This document shows, piece after piece, positions 11,701 through 22,900 of a stretch of 64,000 nt of DNA. The notes beneath the pieces are model-generated. The model was not told the DNA's origin and did no database searches. It saw nothing but the letters and a program-made list of their open reading frames with translations. Within the stretch, counting starts at the first letter, position 1. The number at the start of each line of letters is the position of its first letter. The DNA is taken from the NCBI GenBank assembly GCA_028564675.1, contig JAOVVO010000275.1:1-64000 (forward strand). The letters run 5' to 3'. Origin of the DNA: Onchocerca lupi (taxonomy: Eukaryota > Nematoda > Chromadorea > Rhabditida > Onchocercidae). Position numbers and translations under genes: made by a program.

Positions 11701-14214
11701 CAATTTGGACACGGGTTGCTTCTCATATAGAACAATTATATGTTGGGTGTTCTAAAGTCGGCAAAATAAACAATTTCTATATCTGCACAGACAATGGAAC
11801 AAAAAAAAAAAAAGGAAAAAATATTTTATACCCACAAGTATTATGAAATTAAACATATTAGAAACGTGCTCATTCTCTTTCATTTCTTTTCTTTTGGCAA
11901 AATCTGAAAGATATCAAATAGCGTCACAACAATTATTGTAAACAAGGAATGCTAAAGGTCAAGTGGCGCAACATAATTTGAAAGGGACGACAAATATGTT
12001 TGCTGTCAAAACGCTCCAATTCACAGATAAACAATGTGAAGCCGACCAATCAAGAGACGACACGATGAAAATTAGGTAAAGGAAATGAACCTGAAAGAAT
12101 TTAAAGCTGGAGTTCAAGTTCAAATTCGAAATTTTTGCACCGACACAGCAATAGGAACAATTTGGAGTTCAAAGCGACATAGCACTAACAATTCAGTTAA
12201 GTAGTAGTCATAGAAGCGACGAAGGAAAGAAATTTCAGTGTTCAATTTTGATTGGATATTCTTTGATAATTTTTTGTTGCGAAGAATCATTCTTTATCAA
12301 TCAATAAAACCTTTCTCATCAGAATTCATCTTTGTCATACAAGAAACAAAAACCTTCTCACACCTAATGCTGACTTAGCCGAAACACAATAGCAAGAATC
12401 AATCTTCAATCCAATCAAATTACAAAGTATCAGTTTTTTTTCCAAACATTAGAAACGTGCGTTTTCTCTTTTCGTTTTTTCCGCAATCGGATTGAGCTAC
12501 AGCAACGTATGTATAAAAACATGTGCATGTTCGAATGCAACGTTGTGTTAAAATTTCAAAGCAATATGTATGCACTTTCCGATATTCAAGATTTTGAAAT
12601 TGTGCTAAATAAGGAATGTCTTTAAGAGATTTAAGATTTTGAACAAACGAACATTTAAATTTTATAAGACTAGTTGGAGCCAGCTATCGAAGCGTGCCGA
12701 CCCATATAGATTAGCTGGACCAGTCACGCAGAAGTACAGCAAGGAAAAGCTAATCAATAATAATGAGTGAATGGAAAAAATAGATTAAAATTTAGTTTAA
12801 TTGTTTAAATTATTCCATGTTAAAAAAAAATTTCATCACTCATTTTTTCAATTTTTTCAATTACTTTTTAATTAAAAACTTAATAAAACAAATAAACAAC
12901 GAATCATTTGAATAGATTATTAATCATATAATCAAAAATAAAAATTTGATTAAATAATTTTCTATTCTTTGTAAAATGTAAGTGGCAAAAAAGAAAACAA
13001 ACAGATCCAATACGCATCTTTTTAAATTTGAATAAATCTTTGATTTAGGTGCAAATCATATTCAATTGAAAATTTTTAGACACGAAATTTTCAACTTCTA
13101 TTTTAATTAAAAAGGAAAAATTTCGAATAGTACGTAAAAATTATCATATGATTGGAAGTAATGAATTTTATCATTTTTTGACCTGTAATAATAGCCTTAT
13201 ATTTGGTTTGTGGATAATTTAATGCAAAATATCTCAAAAAAAAAAAAGTTGTTGAATTAGCTAGTAAAAGAAAAAAGGCTTTTTTTTTTTTGCTAGAAGA
13301 ATTTAAAATGATCGTTATGCCATTCCAGATATCAAATTACATTTTCGAGAATGAGTAATGAAATTGCTTTTTTAGTACTGATCAACTGGATTAATATTCT
13401 AGAGCACATTTATTTATCTTTTCACTTTTTAAAATTACTTTACAATATAATTATGGTTTGTACTTTTTATTCTGTTGCTTGAATAAATGTATCTTTGATG
13501 TTAATATAAAACCAGAAAAACATGACTTCAACTGGAACGTTGATTGTTAAAAGGCAACAATGCAATGCTTAATTATTTCCTGATGGTTAATAATAAGCAA
13601 ATAAAACTAATGATTAATTCCATTACAATTTCGATTATTAAATTTCACTTAAAATTTTTTATACTTACTTGTAGAAAAAATATTATGATTTCTAAAAATT
13701 AAAAAAAAAAATTTTTGTCTGAGACAAAAATTTTATTAGTTTTTTCGAATTAATTAGTAACTTACTAATAAAATTTTATGTTAATCCCTTTTTCTTTTCC
13801 ATTACAATTATTTTCATTTGATATAAAATATAATAGTAAATTAGTATTATTTGTATAAGTGAAAAAAAAAAAGGAAAACTTTTGTATTATTATTTATTAG
13901 CAATTAGAATATAAGTTAAATTTTAAACTTCTATGAATAAAATTATAAATATAATTTATAATTAGTAAAAAAAATTTTAGGCACGAATAATTTATGAAGA
14001 TTTCATTTCTGTCTTATCAGCCAAGGAAGTATCACTTGATTCACATGTCAGGGAAACGATCAACAACAAAATGGCACATCCAACGGTAAATACGTTTGAT
14101 GAAGCGCAATCGCAAATTTACACGTTAATGCAGCGTGATTCGTATCCTCGTTTTATTGCCTCTGCATTGTATAAGAAAATTTTGGATTCTTATGGACAAA
14201 TGGAAGAGCTCTAA
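3084..14214 (+). CDS. Regulator of G-protein signalling (small RGS protein, RZ/R4-like)
   Basis: Proposed exons are 3084-3136, 7963-8028, 9510-9571, 10607-10725 and 13981-14214, giving 177 codons before the stop. RGS proteins are GTPase-activating proteins for Gi/Gq-type alpha subunits. The RGS domain spans about residues 43-165. It shows the SDENILFW core in exon 4, and in exon 5 EVSLDSHVRE, FDEAQSQIYTLM and RDSYPRF, the last carrying the Asp and Arg that contact G-alpha in the family. The EVSLDS and RDSYPRF forms resemble vertebrate RGS17/19/20 and C. elegans RGS-1/RGS-2. Exons 2-5 join in frame with good splice sites. The first exon is inferred: it has an ATG, a short Cys-containing N-terminus (LPCNC) such as lipid-anchored RGS proteins have, and a phase-2 donor matching exon 2, with a stop upstream in frame. 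The start could instead be the ATG at 3090. An AATAAA lies 77 nt past the stop. Confidence 0.88.
5104..5160. repeat. 21-bp tandem repeat with palindromic core
   Basis: Two full copies and one partial copy of a 21-bp unit beginning GCTTGCAGTGCAAGTTA start at 5104, 5125 and 5146. Each unit contains CTTGCA and TGCAAG as near-palindromic arms, so each can fold on itself. It lies in the long first intron of the RGS gene. No function is known. Confidence 0.75.
6092..6340 (+). other. Unassigned 82-codon open frame in RGS intron 1
   Basis: The frame is mixed in composition and richer in charged and aromatic residues than the surrounding AT-rich noise, for example ALNAEHFWQRNLNDKKE near its middle. 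After the TGA at 6338 the same frame continues with protein-like sequence (RAEAIQKDLL) for about ten codons. This could be a relic of an inserted coding fragment or an exon of an unknown gene. I see no convincing flanking splice pair and recognise no family, so it may be chance. Confidence 0.2.
8638..8797. repeat. (CA)n / (CATA)n microsatellite
   Basis: A compound dinucleotide and tetranucleotide tract: CA repeats broken by TA steps, then CATA repeats. It produces spurious Thr-His and Cys-Val frames on the two strands. It lies in the RGS gene between exons 2 and 3. Confidence 0.97.
9857..9990. repeat. 26-bp tandem repeat with alternating units
   Basis: About five diverged copies of a unit of about 26 bp, TTTGATAATCGAAA followed alternately by CAAATAGCAGTA-type and GAAGTAACAATA-type halves, so the real period is about 52 bp. 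A weaker copy appears near 10045. It lies in the intron between RGS exons 3 and 4 and explains an apparent 105-codon frame on the minus strand. Confidence 0.75.
10880..12600 (+). mobile_element. Decayed Helitron (Pif1-type helicase) fragment
   Basis: This is remnant DNA of a rolling-circle Helitron inside the last RGS intron. Frames between about 11300 and 11860 match the C-terminal end of Helitron Pif1-like helicases as I recall it: NPTEFLNSLD and MPPHILQLKI, then RNINQSKFCN, then IPTDMPFQFKRLQFP and the helicase motif MNKAQGQ near 11660, then a QLYVGCSKVG stretch near 11735. The frame is broken by a TAG at 11454 and by at least one frameshift, so it is not functional. Imperfect direct repeats sit at about 10881-11020 and 11228-11365, and ATTAGAAACGTGC occurs at about 11859 and 12449. 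A related segment is inverted at about 12485-12590. The outer boundaries are estimates. Confidence 0.75.
12667..12710. repeat. Short inverted repeat downstream of the Helitron relic
   Basis: CCAGCTA and TAGCTGG face each other across about 25 bases in a GC-richer patch. It could be a terminal hairpin of a mobile element, but no element end was established. Confidence 0.35.
13708..13777. repeat. Two overlapping perfect inverted repeats
   Basis: The first has 13-nt arms (AAAATTTTTGTCT and its complement) around a 1-nt centre at 13708-13734. The second has 14-nt arms (AAAATTTTATTAGT and its complement) at 13727-13740 and 13764-13777. The two share bases 13727-13734, so in single-stranded form only one can form. 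They lie about 200 nt upstream of the last RGS exon. Confidence 0.8.
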
Positions 14215-14290
14215 AATTTTGGATTCATTTCATAAAATTAATGATGAAATTTGTTCAACTTTGAAAATTTTTCTTTTCTAAAATAATTTT

Positions 14291-14296
14291 AATAAA
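14291..14296 (+). terminator. Likely poly(A) signal of the RGS gene
   Basis: AATAAA 77 nt after the RGS stop codon. The motif is common in AT-rich DNA, so only its position supports it. Confidence 0.5.
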
Positions 14297-14382
14297 TGCG
14301 AATAACATTTCCAGAATTGGTGAAAAATTTTGCCGAAAGATATCACTCAATTAATTCTATGAAAAATATCAGTAACATTATA

Positions 14383-14438
14383 GTTTGACAGCAAAAAAAA
14401 AAAAAACAGCATTCGGAAGCTGAAAATTTCTGTCAAAC
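14383..14438. repeat. 9-bp inverted repeat around a poly(A) tract
   Basis: GTTTGACAG at 14383-14391 and CTGTCAAAC at 14430-14438 flank an A-rich spacer, just downstream of the RGS poly(A) signal. It could be a miniature element or a chance hairpin. Confidence 0.45.
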
Positions 14439-17400
14439 TTGATCAAAACTGGCTTTATCATTGCAAATAACAGATGACATTTGGAAATCAATTTATTATG
14501 AGCAGAAAGGATTAATTTATCTTTCAAAATAAATGAGAAATAATTTCTGTCTATTGTTACTGATAGTTATAACTTCGAAATTTACAAGTAATAAGATTAT
14601 TTTGAATGAAAAAAAATTTTTTTTGATTATTATGGGACAAATGCGTTTGACAGCGTAATTGTCGTACGAGACCAATCGCGCTTACATTTAAGTTTTTTTT
14701 TTTCTTCCTCTTCGAATAAGAAACTTGAATATTTAAAAAGAAATATTTTTATATACATTATTTTATTACAAGAAATTTCCTGCGGTCAATTCTTTTCACT
14801 TTTGTCTAATTTTTAAATTTAGTCGTTTTCACTCTTATCAAAAAAAAAAAAAAGAAAAAAAAAAAGAAAAAATTGATCCCTTTAATTATTCTTTTTCAGA
14901 TGATCCATCCAAAATTCAAAATCTTAAGCTCATATTAACGAATTTATGTCACATACTAAGAATTTTGGAAAGCTTTTTGAAATCACTTTATATTATTCAT
15001 TCTAATCAAATTATATAATTTCATTAGATTTACTAGCAGTAGTTGAGTTTTTATATAATCAAAAATTATGGATGTCATTCGTTTTTTTTTCTTTTTTTTT
15101 CTTTTTTTTTTTTTGGAAAATATCTTTCATGCCTTTAATTTGCAATTGTAACTCAAAATATTGAAGTTTGTGTTTGAATTCGTATAATTTATTTATGACA
15201 TTCAAAAATTAAGCAATTTTCTACCATTTCATATAATTAATAAAAAATTGTGTTAATACAAACCTCGAGAGAAATTTATGGGGGGGGGGGGGGGGAAATT
15301 CTCCTATTCAAAAATTTAAACTTAATTAACTACTTCTTCATTTATTATCCTTACGTTTTTCTTCGATACTTCCAAGAAAAACTTCAATATTACCGTGTGT
15401 TATTATTATTACACTTTCATTAATGGATGTGATTTTTCTTGAAAAGTGTTTTTTGTTTTTTATTTTACCTTTCAATTTCATTCTCTGCCAGATTATGGTA
15501 TTTGAATAAACTGTTTTTTGAACTTGATAATAAGAATTGATGTTACTTTCAATAGCAAATTTAAATGACAATGTTTTCGTTTTCATTAAAATTAAGCTTA
15601 ACAGGAATATGACAAGTTGATGAAAATTTCAAATAATTCAATTTGTTAATGAATATGATTAATTGATAAAGTGATAAGCAATCGTTAGCTTTTGTTGGAA
15701 AATATACGTAATAAACAAATTATGACAAAAAAGTTAATTTTATGCAAAAGTTATATGTACAGTATGCAAATCACGACAATTTGCACTATCAGATGCTTTT
15801 TTTGGCTTTTTAATATAATATAGCTTAAAATTAAAATATCATAAATTTTTCAAATTTTTTCTCAAAAAAAAAAAAAAAATAGGAAAACTTTTCAGAAAAA
15901 AATTTTTGATGGTTTTCTTTGTCTCCTAAATTAATCATTCAAAATAAAGTTTCTAAGTAGAATTAATTTTTTTTCTCTCGTTTTTAAAAAAAAAACTATC
16001 TTTTTTAAACCACAAATTGTTTCTTTGAGTAAAATTTTTACAAAACTTCGTAGCAGATGATATCAATTAATATCTGTTAATTGAAATTACTCAAAAAATG
16101 CATGTATGTGATTATTCAAGAGAAATTATTCGAAAGCAGAATATTAAAAAGTTAATAAATCAAAAATTGCATTATTTCTGAACTTTACTTATGATAATTA
16201 GACAAATATATCACTTTACAATAGCAAATCTTCCTGTATTTTTACGAAAATAGTGCTAAAAACAATTTTTATCAATCATTGTATTTAAAACATTCGATAC
16301 TTTTTGTTTATTTTATTATTTAATGACCCATTTTTAAAATTGAAACTTTATTTTCAAAAATTACAATTTATTATCAAATTATACAAGAGATTCTTGTTTT
16401 GTGATAAAAAAGAAAATGATTTATTAACCTTGTTTGTTGATAATTTATCAATTTTTAAAATATCACAGCATACTAAATAAAAATGTTTAACGTATAATAC
16501 AATAAATGTTAGATAATGAAATGATTGATAATTATTATTTTCTAGACAAAATCTGTTCATATTTTTTTCTTATCACAATGAACTGATAATAAAATATGAT
16601 TGTTTGGTAAGTTATTAAACTTGATTAAATTGTTATTTAAGTGTACTGTATAGACTAGTTTATCGAGGTCATTTCACAAATGTATTTTTTTGCTTTTCTT
16701 TTTTCTCTCTTCTCAATCAAATAATACAAAAACTGGACTTTCTCCCTAAATTGCAAATACAGGTTAGCTTAGTATTTGTTAAAATATATGTGATGTAATA
16801 TGATAAACGAATACAGACAGATGGCAGTAAAAGTGAAAGGAACAATTTGTTCGTAGTAATTTTAATCTTATTTTCAATGGCAATGTTTTCATATGCATTC
16901 ATTCAAAATGTTTATTTTCATTATTGTTGCATTTAAGTTAGCTATAAAATGAATTAATTGAGTAATGTAATTTGTGATAATTTATTTAGGAAGCAGGTTA
17001 ATTCATTTAATAAACGTAGAACGACATATGGCAAGTCGTACAGCAAATATGAATTGAAGTAAGATGCTTGGATGATTTGAAATGAAGATGTTATTTAAGA
17101 TATGAAAGGTAAATTGAAAACTTTAGAGATTTAAAAAACATTCATTTCTGATAATAGAAATTTGTTATTTGAATTAAAATTGAAGATGTAAAAAAAAAAA
17201 AGTGGAAAGAAACACAGTGCTGTATCATTTTCATGCGGAAAAAAAAAAAAAAAAATTATTTCCTTTTTTTCCAACTGTTATTTTTGGCTCTCTTCTACTA
17301 ATTCATCATTGCTTTCGTCATTCTTATTACTGTCATTTTCATAATTAAAATTTTGTCAAATAATAATTGAAATTAAAATTACTATTTTATCGAATAGATT

Positions 17401-17450
17401 TATTATTATCTTTCAATATTTGTTTGTATTATTGTGAATTGAATTGAAAA
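14439..17450. other. Intergenic AT-rich DNA
   Basis: No gene or recognisable element was seen. It contains poly(A)/poly(T) tracts and an exceptional run of about 16 G at 15280-15295. Confidence 0.6.
15280..15295 (+). repeat. Poly(G) tract, about 16 G
   Basis: An uninterrupted G run in otherwise strongly AT-rich sequence. Tracts of this kind can form G-quadruplexes and are unstable in C. elegans lacking DOG-1 (established for that species). Confidence 0.9.
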
Positions 17451-18966
17451 ATTCAGGTGAGCAATGAAATGGGAAGAAATTGTAGATGATGACGATGACC
17501 ACGATAACAACGATTACAACAACGACAGCAACAATTAATGGCACTGATCAAAATCATCACATCATTTGATGATTCGATTGGAAGAGAATTTTGACAGATG
17601 ATCGAAGGTGATCGAAAGATTCGCCTTCTTACCACCTTTTCACTTCATTTTATTTATTTCGAATCTCATTTATGTCTGCACAACTTTGATAGGCAAGTAG
17701 AAGAAACACATACACACACACACACACATACACACAGACACAGACAGACACAGACATACTACAAAATTTTTGGGTGACAATAACAAATAGAATATGGATA
17801 GAGACACAACAGGTATATATATAGATAGATACCTTGGTCTTTTGATACATCAATACGTGCGACACAGTAGCATGCAAACTTTTCTACTGCCAAACGACAG
17901 TTGACAATAGCAGCAGTTTGCAGCAAAAGATGGTGAAAATGCAAAAATAATGATGATATGAGTACTTTTCCATCTATATCCATATATACATATATATATA
18001 TATATATATATTTTTCTCTTTCTGAATGAAATTTAATATTTGAATAGTGCAGCAATCATCAATAGCTACTGCAATAATTGCAGCATTGAGCGTCAGAAGA
18101 AGATGACGAAGAAGAAGTGAAAATTTGGACATCATTGATGAAATTTGAAATAAAATAGTAATGGATCAAGAATAGATGAATAGCAGATAGGTAGTAGGTA
18201 TGTATGGTAGAAATTCAACAATTGACAGCTGTTTGAATTATATCTATGTGTCCCCTCGTCGTCATCACTATTCCTACCACCTTCGATCCCTCCCTCAGGT
18301 AAACCTACTCCTGTCAAAACTTTCCATCTTCTCTCTTCTATTTTTCAAACAATTTTCGCTCACGATCATCCCCTCTTTTCTTGTGACAGTTGAAAAGTTT
18401 TCGCCCTCTTTTTCATTCCCATTCCATTTTCCAATTGCCTACTCCACCTAGAAATTATCTTACCATCACTACCAACATCATCATCATCATCATCATCATC
18501 ATCATTACCATCACCACAAATACCAAATCATTACTGGTTTTTCAAGTTCCTTCGTTAAGTTCAATGTATTTATGTTACCATGCGTGTTTATGAGTGGGTG
18601 GACATGTGTGTGGGCGTGTGTATACGACTTTGGTGATACATACTAACTTCTTTATACACAACTCTTTCATCAAAGAATTTCTACCATTTTCTTTTTCATT
18701 TCTCAAAAGTCGACGGAACAGGACGAGAAGAAGGAGGAAGAGGAGGTGACACAAGAAAGAGGACCAGAAGGACCGATCAACCGACCAACCGACCAACCGA
18801 TCAACCGATCGACTCCTCCTTCTACATACATTCTTGTATACCTTCATCGCGATACAAACACACACACACACACATACACACACACACACGCACATACATA
18901 CCCGATACTAGATACCAGATACCGGACCAGCATAACTTGCCCTGTCCTTTCTACCAGTAGTATCAT
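17451..18966. repeat. Simple-repeat-rich region upstream of grainyhead
   Basis: A less AT-rich stretch holding several short tandem arrays: CACA/CAGA around 17707-17757, TA around 17985-18010, CAT around 18475-18505, a CCAACCGA-type tract around 18775-18815, and CA around 18857-18895. Long apparent frames on both strands are products of these repeats. I infer a promoter or 5' leader role for the downstream gene from position only. Confidence 0.6.
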
Positions 18967-18975
18967 CATCAACAG

Positions 18976-19188
18976 GTACCACCACTACCATCACCACCAC
19001 CACCACCACTACTACTACTACTATTACTGCCACCACCATCACCATCACCACCATCATCAACACCTAAAGCAGGAGCGGACACGATCCAGTCCTTGCTGCG
19101 CAACACCAAAACTAAACCAACAACGACGACAACCCGACAACGACGACGAAAACGGGCCAACGAGGAGGAACAAGGACCGGATAGTGGG
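18976..19188 (+). other. Candidate 5' exon upstream of grainyhead
   Basis: One frame is open for 71 codons from an AACAG acceptor-like site to a good donor (GGG|GTAAGC). It reads Pro- and Leu-rich low complexity, then a more protein-like end containing TIQSLLRNTK, an RQRRRKR basic cluster and NEEEQGPDSG. The low-complexity part comes from CCA/CTA microsatellite. Spliced to the acceptor at 19984 the frame would meet TAA before the grainyhead ATG, so it would act as 5' UTR or a short upstream frame. No ATG was found for it. Confidence 0.3.
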
Positions 19189-19199
19189 GTAAGCCTGTT

Positions 19200-19984
19200 T
19201 CTTCTTTCATTACTACTACCAGTACTACTACTACTACTACTACTATTACTACTACTGCTACAATAAAAACAACTACTACAATAATAACCATTAACTGATG
19301 AATACCAATCAAGCAATGTAGCAGCAAAACACCTGTAATATATATGTACCAAAGCTTTCCTTTTCCTCCCCTTCCCTCTTCACACCTATCATTTTCACCT
19401 CACTTTTTTTTTTTTCCTTGAAAGAAGAACCAGTGTAAGACCCCGTTTCATTATCCTGACCTGTTATTCGTTCTAAGAGTTATCGAAAGCTTTCTTTAGG
19501 AGTTGCGATACCGGTTCTTTGGGAAAAAAAAAAAAGAAGAAGAAGAAAGACTCTTCATTACTTCTGTACTTATCTTTTTTTGACCCAAGAATAAAATTTT
19601 GTAACAAGCCTAAAGCCATAAAACCTGTCTACAACATGCATGCACCATATAACCTGTCTTTCAATATTAATTCCAAAAACAGTTTTTAGCAACTTTAATC
19701 TCTTTCTTTTTTTTTTTTTTACCTCTTCCGAAATTTCGCACCGAATTTTCGATTTGAACAAATAAATCAATTAAAAAAAAAGAAAAAAAATTTCAATTAG
19801 TTTATAATCAATAGTAATAACAAAACAAGTAATTACTACTATTGCCACAAATAATAACTATGATTTGATTACATTGAACAATAATATTTGATAAGTTAAA
19901 AATTATCTATAAATATACGAAGTTTTGTAGAAATAAATAAATAAGTTTGAAATGAAATATTATTATAATCAAAAATTTTTTCAG
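19200..19984. other. Intron or leader DNA before the grainyhead start
   Basis: Contains an ACT-type microsatellite at about 19210-19262 and otherwise AT-rich sequence. It ends in a clear TTTTTTCAG acceptor at 19976-19984, which could receive either an upstream exon or a trans-spliced leader. Confidence 0.5.
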
Positions 19985-19996
19985 GTCCTATAAGGA

Positions 19997-22900
19997 ATGA
20001 AATTGGAGTCGTTCGATTCGCAATCATCAATCCGCGCTACGGCGACAATGTCTTCGTCGCAATCCCAGCAGCAACAACAATTTCATTTAGATTCATCATC
20101 AGTTATCAAAACTGCTCCTCCAGGTCAGCAAACAAAAATTGTTAATAATAAATTAACTAAAGCGGAAAGAAAAAGCTAATGTCTCTTTTCTTCTAAGGAA
20201 ATTTGTTGCTGTTGCATAAATTTTAGGAACAGTACAAAGCAAATAAGTTTATTGTACAAGCAATCATTACAGATTCAATAGATAAGTTCCATTAGCATCA
20301 AATATATTTCAATCATTTATTATTATTCTTATTTGTCATGCATATGCTATTATCTAGGTAAACAAGTATGTAGCAAACATTAAAAGATCCAATTAAACTG
20401 CAAATATTCATCTATTTTAAAACTACACTTGCTCATTTCATCGAATATTCATCATTTCTAACATAATCTATCTGTCAATTTTATAGGTCGTGGACAACAA
20501 CAGCAGCATGATTTTTCACCAAAAAGTGAACCAATTGATTTGGCACCACTTAGCCAGCCAAGTTTGCAAGATTTGAGCAAAATGCAGCCTATTGAGCAGT
20601 ACTACTCCATGCCTAGCTACAGTCGAGTATACACCGATTATGCGGCCATTGGACTTGCGCAAGGCCAAACGTCCATTATTACGGCCCCATCCAGCGCTAC
20701 TCCGCTTTATTATCCGACCGTATTCCAAGGCGCCGTAACAGCGCACGAATGGCAGCGTCCTATGGAACACTATCAACAGTATCAGCAACAGCGAGCTACC
20801 ACCCTACAGTATCCCCATCAGGAGGTACCACAACCACAGCAACAGCAGCAACAACGACAGCAGCAGCAGCAGCAACAACAACAACAGCAACAACAACAAC
20901 AACAGCAACAACAGCAGCAGCAGCAGCAACAACAACAACAACAACAACAGCAGCAAGAGACGCGGGTATATAAAACCGCGGTCGAAATGCCTTCCCCGGT
21001 AGATAGCGGTATCGGAGCTGATTTATCCTTAATTGCAACAAAAAGTGAAGATTTTTATGCAGCAACTGAAGTCTTACACGGCATCCAATCAACTACCAGC
21101 GATCGAACAGAACGCTCGTTGAGTCATCGTGATTCACCGGTCGTCATACCTAAATTGTTCGTTTAGTTGTTGCTGAAAATTCAAAAATTTATTAAATTTT
21201 TACGATAAACCTTGAAAGCTAAAAATTTCCGCAAAAATTTTAAAATTTCAAAACTAATTTGAAGTTTAAATGGCATTAGGCATATATTTTATAAAATCCT
21301 AAAGTTCTACAATCTTAGGATATGTGAGCGAGATTTCTTGAATTCTTTCAAATTTTTTAATCTTATTTTTATCATTAAATAAGTCTGATCTCTGCCTTCT
21401 TATTTTATTATTTTTCATATTTCGTTTCAAATATACACTTATAAATGACTCATCGTATGATATCTCTTCACAACAACACTTTTACCATCTTTTAATCAAA
21501 ATTCATTTTTTTTTTTTTAAAACTTACTCATACTCATTTGATTTACTTCTCTATAATCACTTTTTCCTTTACTCGTTTATTCACAATTAAAAAATCATGT
21601 CTTTGTTTAAGGTTGGAAATTTTTTAATTCTAGCTTTTTTAGAAGATAACATAATAAAGAAATTTAAATTTCAAAGAAAAAAAAAAAAAAACATATATTT
21701 TATTGATTTTTTCCTCCCTGATAAATGAAATAATAGACTTGATAATGCATTTGTGAGACTAGTTTTTCTCAATGAATAGCTTTTCTTACTTTAAATTATC
21801 TTCTTTTTCAAATTTCCAATTCTCTCATTCATTGACATCATAATTAAATATGCAAATGCTAACAATAAATACAGGTCAAATAATATGCATAACATTCTAA
21901 ATACCAAACAGAAATGATGTTTTATCAAAAACTTGTTCTATCACCAATCATTGTTCCACTAAAAATTTACATATCGAATGTATTCATCGGTTAGTTACTG
22001 CATGAATGATTCGATAAAATCGATTTTATTCAATAAAATATCTTTTTATTACAAATGATTGAATTAATATCATTCGGATAATTAAATTAAAACGATCAAA
22101 ATGTGGAAAAATGTAAGATAATCTTTATTATTATACAAATAAACATATAGTAGAACATATGCATTTATATGCGAACTCTTATACAATAAAACTAAATTTA
22201 TAATTGTTATTATCATAATATCGAAATTTTTGAATTCGTGTAACAATAAAACTAACTGAATCATGATTTATAGTAATTTTCATTAATAATGAATACATTT
22301 ATTTCTTAATTATTGCATATATGCTCTAAATTTAAATTGAAAAAAAGAATTGGAAACGAGAAAAATTCTTGTATCACTATTTCAAGTGATTAGCTGATCG
22401 AAATAATGAATTTTTCCGATATTTAGATAATTGCATCATTCTGAAACAGAACTGGTTCCTCACATATTTTAATGCTATTTGTATTGAACTATTCAAATTT
22501 TTTGAATTTTATCAAACTCATAAATTAACTGTTCAATCATTTTCGGAAACAAATAAATAAAAATAAAAATGAATGTTTGAAATTTTATCATAACAAAAAT
22601 AGAAAAAAATAATAATGCTGAAAAGTTTACAATATATGTCAAATTTAAAAAAAGAAAAAAAAAAGAAAACAAATTTTTTTCAAAGTAAATAGCCAAAATT
22701 TACAAGAAATATATTAATTAACATTTGCTTTAATTGTTTTTCGTTTCATTATCATCAAAAACGATACTATTTGGATGTGTTTTTCATACTTTTTCTATTT
22801 CAAAACTTGTTCATAAATAAATTTAATTACAGAGAGAATAGTTTGGGCTTTCAATATGTCTTAGAAGCACCCATATCGACATCTGTTCGTAAAGAAGATG

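Noticed and set aside
18746..19192. 148-codon plus-strand frame and 127-codon minus-strand frame
   Set aside because: They consist mostly of His/Tyr/Thr or Ser/Gly runs from CAC, CTA and CA microsatellites; only a different frame near the 3' end looks protein-like.
20749..21092. Ala/Thr and Val/Ala-rich frames
   Set aside because: Shifted or antisense readings of the grainyhead CAG/CAA repeat.
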